DNA of 64,000 bases from Phycisphaerales bacterium (GCA_029260555.1 JAJDCZ010000032.1:1-64000), one strand, 5' to 3'; counted from the stretch's first letter, positions 17,273-25,472 are shown. A program made the numbers and translations. The notes: a model not told the origin generated them from the letters alone.

Positions 17273-19372
17273 TCAAAAATCGTCTTCGTTCTGCTCACGA
17301 AACACACTCGTGCCCGTGTCACGGTCCTGCAAATCGGTGTTGATCCACAGGCGAGGCCCATCAGGACTCGTCACATACACGCGGGCGTCTGCGAGCGCTT
17401 CTTTGAGGGTTTCAAAAAACAGCGTCGCCTTGTAGAGCAGCGGCGAAGCGTTATACGCCTGGACCTGCCCCTGATAACGACTTGCCCGGCCCCGGGCACC
17501 CATGTGCTTGGCCCAGCGCTGTGCTCTTGCCTCGTGGATGAGCGATGCCGCACTGCCGCCAGCCTGTTCCAGAAGCCGGCGCAGCTTGTTCTCCTGCTCA
17601 GCAATCTTGCCCGTATCGCCCATGCTCTTGTATTTCTCTAACTCGTCAAGCTCTCGAATCACCTGCTGTGCCAGTTCCACCGAGCCGACAACTCTGCTCA
17701 GCGTGCGAACCATGTTCTCACGAGCCTGCTCGATCTTGCCTTCACGGTTCTGGGTCGCTTCAACAACACGCTCAAACGAAGGTGCTGCATCACGAGGGGG
17801 ATGCACCCCTTCGATGCCTGCGAACTGAACCTCAACACCCGCCTCCAGCTTGTCAAATGCTTCTTGAATACGCCTGCGTAGCACCTTGGCAACTTCAAGC
17901 CTGCCTGTTCCCAGAAGATCATCCACTGATTTGGTCGCCAGATACGAAATCATCACCCGCTGCGCAACGCCTTTGAGAAGTTCCTCGCGCTGGTCGCTGG
18001 TCGCAAACGACTCATACTGATACACATCGCTGATGACATAGTGCAGCGGCATCTCAATGGATACCAGCGCCAGATCCTCAATCTGCAGATCTGAAACCAG
18101 AGCTGAAGGCTGCACCAACTGGTATCGCTCTTCTGTCGCGTGCTCATTGGTCCAGAGTATCGGCCCCTTATTCGCTGGCGGAAGCGTACCCAACTCAATC
18201 GTGCGTATACCCGTCACCGTGTGCGTTGTAATGTTCCTGATCTTTTTTCTGTTCAGCTTAAGATCGACAGCGATCGTTTTTTGATATGTGTACTTGGGAA
18301 TCTCAAGCCGTTCAATCGGCCAGGGCCACTTGAGATTCAACCCCGGCTTGAGTGATTCATCCTGCCCGCGAACCACCTTGCCAAATCGCGTAATGATCGC
18401 GCGCTGATGAGGCTGAACCACCGCCAGCGAAGTCAATGACCAGATCACAAGCCCCCCCGCCAGCACAAACATCGAAACCCATTTGCTCATGAACTGGTAG
18501 AACCAGCTCGATGTCACATTAAAGCCAAACTGATAGTTGATTGCTTCGCTGATGGACTCGGCGATCTTGTCCGGTGCAGCGATAAAACCCAGCAGCCTTG
18601 AATCAAACGCAGGCCGGGGCAAATGACCCGCTTTGCGAGGTCGATACGCATCAAGCACCAGATTCAACAGCACCTCAATGCCAATCACAATCTGGAAAAT
18701 CGGCACAACAACCACCAGATATCGCAACGGCCCATCAGGCCCCACAATGTCAACAAAATGCACCAGCGCAATCGAAAGACCCAACAGCGACGATCCCACC
18801 GCAAACACCGCACCCCCACGCAGGTTCGCCCACACCGCCTGCTTGGCCATCCCCGAAACAAACCGGGCAAAGACAAAGCCAATCACGCCCATCCCCAGCC
18901 CCAGCGCAATCGCCCACCCGCGACTCGCAGGCATGATCTTGCTCAGATCATCACCAGAGACAAGTTCCTGAGCAGAACCAAACCGCAAAAGCCCTGTCCC
19001 AATGAGCAGCCCGGCAATCAGCACGCTCACCGCAGGAACAAAAAATCGCTGCATCATCCGTAGCCGCTTGGCAGCAACACGGATCTCATCCCCCGCAGCA
19101 TCAAACGCCGAACTTGATGCAGCATCTGTAGCTGACAGCATCTCTGCTTCTGCTGATTCAAGCCTCTCACGCCGTTGCTGGTCGTACACGATCGCCAGCG
19201 TCAGCCACGCCAGAACACCGATCAATACGAACATCGAGGCGCTCATGGCGATGACATCGTGGCCATAAAGCGAGTAAATCAAAAGCACAAGTCCCAGTAA
19301 TAACTGGAGACCCATGCCCAGAAGACTCACATTCGTCGCACGCTTGTAGCTTTGTTGATGATCAATGCTCAT
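17273..19372 (-). CDS. Large polytopic SPFH-domain protein (HflK-like with multi-pass N-terminus)
   Basis: A 699-residue protein, first in the operon. The N-terminal 240 residues hold about six hydrophobic segments (about 15-36, 40-62, 108-130, 148-170, 185-205 and 215-237), an arrangement ordinary HflK lacks. A further segment (about 300-325, VSMFVLAGGLVIWSLTSLAVV) then leads into an SPFH domain starting VQPHQRAIITRFGKVVRG, followed by a long helical region (DAAPSFERVVEATQNREGKIEQARENMV) and a short acidic tail. Standard HflK has about 400 residues and one membrane segment. The ribosome site GGGAAAATCG precedes the ATG. It may be the membrane platform of the SPFH assembly. Function unproven. 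Confidence 0.85.
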   Translation of the reverse strand: MSIDHQQSYKRATNVSLLGMGLQLLLGLVLLIYSLYGHDVIAMSASMFVLIGVLAWLTLAIVYDQQRRERLESAEAEMLSATDAASSSAFDAAGDEIRVAAKRLRMMQRFFVPAVSVLIAGLLIGTGLLRFGSAQELVSGDDLSKIMPASRGWAIALGLGMGVIGFVFARFVSGMAKQAVWANLRGGAVFAVGSSLLGLSIALVHFVDIVGPDGPLRYLVVVVPIFQIVIGIEVLLNLVLDAYRPRKAGHLPRPAFDSRLLGFIAAPDKIAESISEAINYQFGFNVTSSWFYQFMSKWVSMFVLAGGLVIWSLTSLAVVQPHQRAIITRFGKVVRGQDESLKPGLNLKWPWPIERLEIPKYTYQKTIAVDLKLNRKKIRNITTHTVTGIRTIELGTLPPANKGPILWTNEHATEERYQLVQPSALVSDLQIEDLALVSIEMPLHYVISDVYQYESFATSDQREELLKGVAQRVMISYLATKSVDDLLGTGRLEVAKVLRRRIQEAFDKLEAGVEVQFAGIEGVHPPRDAAPSFERVVEATQNREGKIEQARENMVRTLSRVVGSVELAQQVIRELDELEKYKSMGDTGKIAEQENKLRRLLEQAGGSAASLIHEARAQRWAKHMGARGRASRYQGQVQAYNASPLLYKATLFFETLKEALADARVYVTSPDGPRLWINTDLQDRDTGTSVFREQNEDDF

Positions 19373-19841
19373 CGATTTTCCCAGCTTGATTTACCGAACA
19401 CCCAACCACACCCCCGCGAACACCTGTCACATTTACCCCGCCTCGCGTCTGTCCGAGGCACCCCCCTGAATGATCCACACTGATTGCATCTGCCACACAC
19501 CCTTTGGAGAGTGGGCCGTATTCTCACCCTCTGGCTTGCAATAATCCACACAATGCAAAAACACGCCCATCCAGACAGAACAATGGGACAAATCTGTCAC
19601 ATTCAACACAATGACGCTCGAATAATATGACTTTCTGACAAAGTGTACACCATTGGGTTTGTATCTGACACGCAGATTCGTCCAACTGATACCAATCACG
19701 CGAACCTCAACAACGCGATCAGCGTTGTTGATGTACGATCGCGGGTCGGCTATGTTCGAGGCAAAGCTCAGCAATGTGCCCCCGATGCGATGACAACTGG
19801 CGCACACAGCGAGATTAACAGGAGCGATTTACGCCCAACTC
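19373..19841. promoter_or_regulatory. 468-base divergent control region between the SPFH operon and an ABC permease
   Basis: No convincing gene is present. A minus-strand frame at 19433-19807 contains a CASCH string but otherwise looks random. The region drives the six-gene operon leftward and the permease rightward. It holds a perfect 10-base inverted repeat (19707-19731) and two copies of CTGTCACATT (19424-19433 and 19594-19603). I could not assign clear -35/-10 pairs. Confidence 0.5.
19707..19731. promoter_or_regulatory. Perfect 10-base inverted repeat, possible operator or leader hairpin
   Basis: TCAACAACGC (19707-19716) and GCGTTGTTGA (19722-19731) pair perfectly around a GATCA loop. 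It lies 110 bases upstream of the permease start. The symmetry suits a dimeric repressor site or an RNA hairpin in the permease leader. No T-run follows, so it is not a terminator on the plus strand. Confidence 0.5.
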
Positions 19842-21203
19842 ATGCTTGGTCAAACACTTACAATTGCTTACAACGCCTTCATCGAGAGCATTCGACAGCC
19901 CATTTTTTTCGTGCTGGTCATGATCTCAGGCCTCCTCCAGCTCATGAGCACCTGGGGCGCAGGTTTTTCCATGGGCCGATCCTCCACCAGCGAAGTCAAC
20001 GCAGACAACAAACTCCTGCTGGACATTGGCTTAGGCACCGTCTTCGTCAGCGGGATGCTCCTCGCAGGCTTCATCGCCACCGCGGTGCTCTCCCGCGAAA
20101 TCAAAGACAAAACCGTCCTCACCGTGGTTTCCAAGCCCATCGGCAGACCCATCGTTGTCATTGGCAAATATCTGGGAACTTCCAGTGCCATTCTCATTGC
20201 CATCATCACCATGCTCTTGTTTTTGTTCATGGGCATCCGCCATGGCGTCATGAGCACCGCTGCTGACACGCTCGATGGCCCCGTCATTGTCTTTACTTTC
20301 GCTGCTGTTGCACTCGCCATCACCATCGCGATCTGGTGCAACTTCTTCTATGGCTGGGTCTTCAGCCAAACCGCAATCCTCGTCATGATGCCCGCAATGG
20401 TCCTGGCATGGCTCGCAGTGCTCTTCATGAGCAAAAAATGGCTCTTTCAACTCCCCTCGACTGATCTGCACCCCCAAATTTTGCTGACCAGCATCGCGCT
20501 CGTCCTGGCAATCATGGTGTTGACAGCGGTCGCCATCGCAGCATCCACAAGACTTGGACAAGTCATGACCATCACCGTCTGTGCTGGCGTGTTCATGTTC
20601 GGCTTGCTTTCCAACCACCTTATCGGACGACACGCTTTCAGCAATCAGATGGTCGGCGTCATCAAACAGGCAACCCCTGAACATCGAGAAGATGCTGACT
20701 TTCGCACCCCAGGCGCAACCTGGCAGATCACACTGGAACGCCCACCAGATGCTGCAATGGACCCCGGCTCATCATTTTACTACAGCGATTCACCCAATGG
20801 ATATCCCATGGCTGTCCGCCCCTTTGATCCCTTCGAAGGCAATATCGAAAAATCACAGGATCTCATAGGCCCCCGTGCAAAACCGGGCGTGATCGTTACC
20901 AAACACGATCTGGAGCAGGTCACGATTCGCCTTGCTGGTGCCTCAGATGCAACAATCCCAGCAACCCGCCCCCCTCGAAGTGGGGATTATGTCTTTGAAT
21001 CATCCACCCAGATCAATGCCATTCCACTCAGCATCTGGTCTGTTGCGACCAATCTCCAGTTCTTCTGGCTGGTGGATGCGGTCACACAGAACAACCCCAT
21101 TCCCCCCGGCCATCTGATTTTGATCGCGATCTACTCAGCCTCACAAATTGTCGCCTATCTGAGTCTGGCGGCAGTTCTTTTCCAGAAACGAGATGTCGGC
21201 TAA
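19842..21203 (+). CDS. ABC-2-type transporter permease
   Basis: A 453-residue inner-membrane protein with about six to eight hydrophobic segments. The block ATAVLSREIKDKTVLTVVSKPIGRPIVVIGKYLG is the ABC-2/GldF-like signature and resembles the corresponding block of the 688-residue permease at 11354-13420. An insert without membrane segments (about residues 270-385) precedes the last pair of hydrophobic segments. No ATPase gene lies next to it, so it may share the ATPase of the divergent SPFH operon 5 kb away. An AGGAG lies about 18 bases before this ATG, too far for ideal initiation, so the start is not certain. The substrate is unknown. Confidence 0.85.
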   Translation: MLGQTLTIAYNAFIESIRQPIFFVLVMISGLLQLMSTWGAGFSMGRSSTSEVNADNKLLLDIGLGTVFVSGMLLAGFIATAVLSREIKDKTVLTVVSKPIGRPIVVIGKYLGTSSAILIAIITMLLFLFMGIRHGVMSTAADTLDGPVIVFTFAAVALAITIAIWCNFFYGWVFSQTAILVMMPAMVLAWLAVLFMSKKWLFQLPSTDLHPQILLTSIALVLAIMVLTAVAIAASTRLGQVMTITVCAGVFMFGLLSNHLIGRHAFSNQMVGVIKQATPEHREDADFRTPGATWQITLERPPDAAMDPGSSFYYSDSPNGYPMAVRPFDPFEGNIEKSQDLIGPRAKPGVIVTKHDLEQVTIRLAGASDATIPATRPPRSGDYVFESSTQINAIPLSIWSVATNLQFFWLVDAVTQNNPIPPGHLILIAIYSASQIVAYLSLAAVLFQKRDVG

Positions 21204-21270
21204 TACCTGTTCCTGTGCATTTGAGCGCAAAATGATGGGATTGGTCTTGAATGATCAGAGTATCTTTGTG

Positions 21271-21292
21271 GGGATTTACGCAAGTGAATCCC
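21271..21292 (+). promoter_or_regulatory. Stable hairpin with GCAA tetraloop
   Basis: GGGATTTAC (21271-21279) and GTGAATCCC (21284-21292) form a 9-base stem with one wobble pair, closed by a C-G pair and a GCAA (GNRA-type) tetraloop. No T-run follows, so it is not a standard terminator. It lies between the ABC permease stop and the small membrane protein at 21402, and could stabilise or regulate either message. Confidence 0.5.
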
Positions 21293-21401
21293 TCGCCCAA
21301 GCCTCACCGGGCCGGTATGATTGGTTTCGTGACCCACTCTGAGGCGATCCGGGCTGTTCTTTCAACCTGATTGCCTGAGGTATTCAAACGGAGAAGCGCG
21401 T

Positions 21402-21695
21402 ATGGCTGGTTCACTTTTAGACGATCCGAGTTTCAAGAACATCGGCGGTGGTGGCGGTGGGAAAAAATCATCCGGAAACGGTGATCCCAAAAAAATGATC
21501 AAAATTGGCGTGGCGTCGGCTCTCCTGGCTATTGCGATCTTTGTGATTGCCTGGCAGTTCTGGATCGGACCTGCCCGAGAATCTGCGAACCGGAAAAAGG
21601 CGCACCAGCCCGACCCCAAAGCTCAGCAGGAGTATGACCAGCAGCAAAAAGAACGCGAGAAGATTGAAAAACTCTTCCCACCTTCTGGTGCCTGA
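21402..21695 (+). CDS. Small single-pass membrane protein of unknown function
   Basis: A 97-residue protein. A Gly/Ser/Lys-rich N-terminus with a run of seven glycines (IGGGGGGGKK-type; flexible) leads into one membrane segment (about residues 34-53, IGVASALLAIAIFVIAWQFW). A charged, Gln/Glu/Lys-rich tail likely forms a helix. GGAG lies about 9 bases before the ATG, and a strong terminator lies 30 bases after the stop, which supports a real gene. It follows the ABC permease by about 200 bases on the same strand. I do not recognise a family; small anchored proteins of this kind may be transporter accessories. Confidence 0.7.
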   Translation: MAGSLLDDPSFKNIGGGGGGKKSSGNGDPKKMIKIGVASALLAIAIFVIAWQFWIGPARESANRKKAHQPDPKAQQEYDQQQKEREKIEKLFPPSGA

Positions 21696-21725
21696 TTCAG
21701 CACCTCATCAACCCCGACACACATC

Positions 21726-21758
21726 AGCCATCAACGAATTGTCATTGATGGCTTTTTT
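21726..21758 (+). terminator. Rho-independent terminator after the small membrane protein gene
   Basis: AGCCATCAA (21726-21734) pairs with TTGATGGCT (21745-21753) around a 10-base loop, and six T (21753-21758) follow at the end of the stem. It ends transcription coming from the permease and small membrane protein genes. Confidence 0.85.
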
Positions 21759-21822
21759 GTGCGCTCAGATTACTCAAGCCACTACAAAAAGCATGACCTG
21801 ACAAGAAACACCTGCTCAGCGT

Positions 21823-22371
21823 TCATCCGTCTTGGCTTGAATCACTGTCCATGTCCCCGATCTGGCTGAAACATGCGTTATAGCCCATCAGCCATTGCCT
21901 CGCCGTCTGGACAGCCTCATCCTGCGTCAACTGGTCCAGCGTGATATGCGTGCACGATCGATAGGTAAAGAGCAAGTCGTCGCTGCGAAAGTGCTGACAT
22001 GACACCTCCAAAGCGTCGATGCCTTGCTCAACGAGTTCATCTTCAAGCAGCTCCTCGAGTTTGTCACCCGAGTTCATGAGCGTGGCTTCGATGGATTCAC
22101 TCAGCCAGCGGTCCGCCATCACCAGACTGATCCAGACTTGACCTTGATCCAGTTCCACACGGTATTGCGCTGGTGCTGCTGAACCCAAAGCGTCGCAGCG
22201 AAGCTGACCCGCATCAATCTTGCAGCTTCTGAACGCTCCAGAGCCGTCTGCAATAGTAAAAAGCTGGTTCAACATCGCATCAAAGGCTGCTGTTGTTGGT
22301 TGTGTGTCATTCATGGCAAAACATTCCCCGAATAGGCTGCAGACAAAAGCTGCAACAACGACCAGAACCAT
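21823..22371 (-). CDS. Secreted or membrane-anchored hypothetical protein
   Basis: About 182 residues from ATG 22371, beginning with a hydrophobic signal-like stretch (MVLVVVAAFVCSLFGECFA). The mature part has several Cys residues and acidic helices (DKLEELLEDELVEQG) and ends in an Asp/Ser-rich tail. A longer version from ATG 22488 would add 39 residues, many of them prolines encoded by the C-tract of the dispersed repeat, which looks more like noncoding sequence read in frame. Neither start has a clear ribosome site. The gene points away from tRNA-Leu. No family recognised; the body has ordinary amino acid composition, supporting a real gene. Confidence 0.55.
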   Translation of the reverse strand: MVLVVVAAFVCSLFGECFAMNDTQPTTAAFDAMLNQLFTIADGSGAFRSCKIDAGQLRCDALGSAAPAQYRVELDQGQVWISLVMADRWLSESIEATLMNSGDKLEELLEDELVEQGIDALEVSCQHFRSDDLLFTYRSCTHITLDQLTQDEAVQTARQWLMGYNACFSQIGDMDSDSSQDG

Positions 22372-22433
22372 AGCCAGCTGGCTGGAGCGAAAAAACAAAT
22401 CAAGAGGCAAAGCATGCCCAGAGACAGCGGGGA

Positions 22434-22469
22434 ATGGGGGAGGGAGGAGGGAGGGGGGGGAAGGGGGGG
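22434..22469. repeat. Second copy of the G-rich tract, between a hypothetical gene and tRNA-Leu
   Basis: Plus-strand G runs (GGGGAGGGAGGAGGGAGG, then eight G, AA, seven G). The core GGGGGGGAAGGGGGGG is identical to that at 206-232. Four or more G runs could form a quadruplex. It lies just upstream of the tRNA-Leu promoter. Confidence 0.6.
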
Positions 22470-22470
22470 C

Positions 22471-22498
22471 TCGACTCGATTGTGTCATGGGCTATACT
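22471..22498 (+). promoter_or_regulatory. Promoter of tRNA-Leu
   Basis: A near-consensus -10, TATACT (22493-22498), lies 16 bases after a weaker -35-like TCGACT (22471-22476). Transcription would start around 22505, about 17 bases before the mature tRNA 5' end. Confidence 0.5.
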
Positions 22499-22521
22499 GG
22501 ACCCGCGTGCGATGCGTACGG

Positions 22522-22605
22522 GCCCAGGTGGCGAAATTGGCAGACGCGCTACCTTGAGGTGGTAGTCCTCTTACGAGGGTGGAGGTTCGAGTCCTCTCCT
22601 GGGCA
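22522..22605 (+). tRNA. tRNA-Leu (anticodon GAG)
   Basis: An 84-base class II tRNA. The acceptor stem GCCCAGG pairs with CCTGGGC (22598-22604), with discriminator A at 22605. The anticodon arm CTACC-TTGAGGT-GGTAG gives anticodon GAG, which reads CUC/CUU leucine codons. A long variable arm (TCCTCTTACGAGGG) and the T arm GGAGGTTCGAGTCCTCTCC are clear. CCA is not encoded. Confidence 0.97.
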
Positions 22606-23011
22606 TTTCCAATGCGTATCCAAATCTGGACCAAACGGTCGGGTTGATACTGCCATTGGGTTAGGTGGCGGGGTGTTCAGCTTCATGTTTGCGTTGAACT
22701 CATGCCCACAGCAAGGCTCGATGCTTAATTTGAGCCTGCAAAATGGCTCCTCCCATTATCACCAGAGATATCTTCAATAAAACACCGGGACGCATCTGGT
22801 CTGCCCTCTCCCCGAGACAGGGAAACCAACTTTGTTATCAGACAACAGCTTGAAGAGTTTAAAGACCTATATCCATGTTTTTTTGATCCCTGGCATGGAG
22901 TTCGGCTTTGGCTCTTGAGCGTGTGCAGCACTAAGCCGATCCAGTAATAGCTGAGTACCAACCATAGTGCCTCCTGTTCATGGCATAAAATTCCCAAAGG
23001 AACAACAAAAT
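22606..23011. other. Intergenic stretch between tRNA-Leu and cheX
   Basis: About 400 bases with no supported gene. Frames here are short or run through the tRNA. There is no clear terminator after the tRNA. TGGCAT-N4-TTCGGC near 22895 is only a weak match to a sigma54 site. The cheX ribosome site (AAAGGAAC) lies at the right end. Confidence 0.4.
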
Positions 23012-23491
23012 ATGGATGCAATCTATATTAAAGCCTTCGTCGAAAGTATCTCCAATGTCTTTACCATGATGGTACAGTTGCCTATTGAAATCAACGCACC
23101 AACACTCCGAAAAGAGACCAGCCCGTCATTTGATGTCTCTGGTATCATCGGACTCAGTGGCGATATTGTCGGCTCGTGTGTGTTGAGCTTCCCAAAACAA
23201 ACCGCACTCAAAATCGTTGAAAAGTTCTGTGGCCAACTCTATGAACCTGACGACCCGGACTTCGCTGATGCGATCGGTGAGCTCACCAACATGGTCAGCG
23301 GCGGTGCCAAAGGATCAATTGAAGGTAAAAACGCTTCCATCTCCTGTCCCAGCGTGATCATCGGCGAAGGACATACCGTGGCAATTCGCCAGGATACGCC
23401 CTGCGTCGTGATTCCCTGCAGTACGGATCTTGGAGACTTCGTGATCGAAATTGCGATTAAGGAAGCCGCGGTTAATGTTGCAGCAGCCTGA
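23012..23491 (+). CDS. cheX: CheX-like CheY-phosphate phosphatase
   Basis: A 159-residue cytoplasmic protein of the CheX/CheC/FliY fold. The catalytic ExxN motif is Glu90 and Asn93 in IGELTNMVSGGAKG, the exact form seen in CheX. CheX removes phosphate from CheY and so resets chemotaxis signalling. ATG 23012 (MDAIYIKAFVES) is preferred over an upstream ATG at 22967 because AAAGGAAC lies just before it and the family starts this way. A single-domain CheY gene follows after 44 bases, the expected substrate, and then fapA, so the three probably form one operon. Confidence 0.88.
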   Translation: MDAIYIKAFVESISNVFTMMVQLPIEINAPTLRKETSPSFDVSGIIGLSGDIVGSCVLSFPKQTALKIVEKFCGQLYEPDDPDFADAIGELTNMVSGGAKGSIEGKNASISCPSVIIGEGHTVAIRQDTPCVVIPCSTDLGDFVIEIAIKEAAVNVAAA

Positions 23492-23535
23492 GGCTCTTCA
23501 CATCACCAGGGCAATTTGTGTAAGGACCCCAAACC

Positions 23536-23910
23536 ATGAAAATTATGTTGATTGACGACTCAAAGACCATGCGGAATATTCAAAAAGCTGTCCTCAAGCA
23601 GCTTGGACACACCGAAATTGAAGAAGCCTGCGATGGACAGGATGCCATGAGCAAGGTTGGCGCCTTTGCACCTGATCTGCTCCTGGTTGACTGGAACATG
23701 CCCATCATGGATGGCATCACATTCGTGCGCACATTTCGCAAAACCAACAAAACCACACCCATGATCATGGTGACGACCGAGAGCGAAAAGGCTCGAGTTA
23801 TCGAAGCGATCAAGGCTGGTGTCAACAACTACATTGTCAAGCCTTTCACGCCAGACCTGTTGTGCCAGCGCATCAATGAGACGATGCAAAAGATCTCCAG
23901 TGCCACATAA
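23536..23910 (+). CDS. cheY: CheY-like single-domain response regulator
   Basis: A 124-residue receiver with no output domain. The acidic pocket is Asp7-Asp8, the phosphoacceptor is Asp52 (LLLVDWNMP), the switch Thr is at 80/81 (MVTTE), and Lys102 in VKPF completes the set. A single-domain receiver next to a CheX phosphatase points to control of motility or of another polar machine by phosphotransfer, with the CheA at 62.4 kb as a plausible kinase. The cheX stop lies 44 bases upstream and fapA starts 20 bases downstream. Confidence 0.93.
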   Translation: MKIMLIDDSKTMRNIQKAVLKQLGHTEIEEACDGQDAMSKVGAFAPDLLLVDWNMPIMDGITFVRTFRKTNKTTPMIMVTTESEKARVIEAIKAGVNNYIVKPFTPDLLCQRINETMQKISSAT

Positions 23911-23930
23911 GACAATATCGATGATGGAAG

Positions 23931-25472
23931 ATGAACGAAGATGAGCTGAGAAAACTTGTCACGGTCCAAATCAGCAGCGACCATCTGCTGGCTGAGCTTT
24001 TGATCGCTCCAGGTGTCACTCACAGTGAACTCACCGAAGTCTTTTTACAATCCATTCTCGATGAGCGAAGTATTCAAACGAGTATCCAAAGCTCCACAGC
24101 CATTAAAGAGGTCATTGAAAGCCACGCTGAGAACCCCGACAAGCCCTTGAAGGCCACCGTTGCAACTGGTACTCCCGCTGTCGATGGTATTGATGGGGGC
24201 ATTGAGCTTGATGAGAAAGTTCAGGCTCAACTCGATCAAATCAACCACAATAAAAAAGATGCTTCTGAAGAGGATGCAGAGACGATTGATTTCTATAGCC
24301 AGTCCTCGTTTGTCATTGTTACAAAAGGACAGCTTCTTGGCCGAATCATCCCTCCTGCTCCAGGTACCGATGGCACAGATGTTTGTGGCAAGTCCATCCC
24401 TGCAAAGCCGGGCCGAGCGTGCCCCATCGCACTTGAAAACTGTGACCTCAAGCAAGACCAGGCGATCATGGCCAAATCAGCAGGCGCATTATCTCTTACC
24501 AAAACAAGCCTGCGCATTGATGCGATACTTGAAATCTCAAAGTATGTCGATTTCTCAACCGGCAATGTCGATTTCCCAGGCAGCGTCACCATTCAAAAAG
24601 GCGTTCGTGATAACTTTATTGTCAAAGCTGGTGAGACGATCCAGGTCTTTGGACTCGTCGAAGCGGCCACGCTCTGTGCTGCCAAGGATGTCATTCTCAG
24701 CCAGGGCATGGCTGCCAAAGAAAAAGGCTCCATCACCACCGGACGGAATCTGGAAGCCAAGTACATTGACAATGTCGAGTGCCAGATCCAGACCAACTTG
24801 TGTATCCAGAAAGAAATAAACAACTGCAACCCAACCGTAGCAGGCGAGATCCTCAGCTCCACCTGCCGACTCATCGGCGGTGAAACTCGCGTTGCTGGAA
24901 CATGTGAACTTGGACAAATCGGAAGTGATGCTGGAACACCAACTTTCCTTCACATCGGGTGCCACCCCGAACTCGAAACCCTTATCGAGCAGGCACACAG
25001 CCTGTACCCGCTCGTCCTGGCTCAGGCAAACCACGCACAAACTGAACTGGCCCAGCTCACCGCAGCCATGGGCAAGCTGACACCCACCCAGGCAGAACGG
25101 CTGACCGAGCTTCAGTTTGAACTCAGCGAGCATCAAAATCGTGTTAATGAAGTTGCCAAGGCTGTCGCTTTACTCTGTGAACTTCATCAGAGCAAGACCC
25201 ACATTGAGCTTCGCGTGACCAAAAAAATCTACCCCCGTGTTGAACTTTGCATGAACACCGTGAGGGTTACATTCAAAGAGTCTGTGCCCGGCCCGCTGTG
25301 TATACAGCTCCGTGACAACGGCAAGCCCGAGATCCTCGATGTGGCATCAGGCAATACCCAGCTTCTCAGCGAAGTGGCCTCTGTCGCGACCGACCCTGAT
25401 CTGCCAGACCTGAAAGCCATTCATCAAGAGTGCCTGATCCTGGATAAAAACAAACAAAGTGAAGCTGCCTGA
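23931..25472 (+). CDS. FapA-family (DUF342) protein
   Basis: A 513-residue cytoplasmic protein. The N-terminal part (about 1-100) is variable, then comes the FapA core with GQLLGRIIPPAPGTDGTDVCGKSIPAKPG, followed by a beta-helix-like region of repeating hydrophobic strands (VDFPGSVTIQKGVRDNFIVKAGETIQVFGLVEAA) and a C-terminal helical hairpin (about 360-430). FapA proteins are linked to flagellar assembly or polar localisation of flagellar parts in some bacteria, but the biochemical role is poorly defined. It follows cheY by 20 bases and overlaps no other gene. The family is secure; the role here is inferred from context. Confidence 0.88.
   Translation: MNEDELRKLVTVQISSDHLLAELLIAPGVTHSELTEVFLQSILDERSIQTSIQSSTAIKEVIESHAENPDKPLKATVATGTPAVDGIDGGIELDEKVQAQLDQINHNKKDASEEDAETIDFYSQSSFVIVTKGQLLGRIIPPAPGTDGTDVCGKSIPAKPGRACPIALENCDLKQDQAIMAKSAGALSLTKTSLRIDAILEISKYVDFSTGNVDFPGSVTIQKGVRDNFIVKAGETIQVFGLVEAATLCAAKDVILSQGMAAKEKGSITTGRNLEAKYIDNVECQIQTNLCIQKEINNCNPTVAGEILSSTCRLIGGETRVAGTCELGQIGSDAGTPTFLHIGCHPELETLIEQAHSLYPLVLAQANHAQTELAQLTAAMGKLTPTQAERLTELQFELSEHQNRVNEVAKAVALLCELHQSKTHIELRVTKKIYPRVELCMNTVRVTFKESVPGPLCIQLRDNGKPEILDVASGNTQLLSEVASVATDPDLPDLKAIHQECLILDKNKQSEAA

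Noticed and set aside
19433-19807. Minus-strand 124-codon frame beginning MCASCHRIGG with a CXXCH heme-like motif
   Set aside because: Only the first residues look special; the rest has random composition, no signal peptide and no ribosome site. It lies in the divergent control region.
22220-22780. Plus-strand 186-codon frame across the tRNA-Leu gene
   Set aside because: It runs through the tRNA and the G-rich tract and resembles no protein; a chance open frame.
22885-22915. Possible sigma54 promoter (TGGCAT...TTCGGC) upstream of cheX
   Set aside because: Spacing between the GG and GC dinucleotides is off by one base or more and the match is weak.
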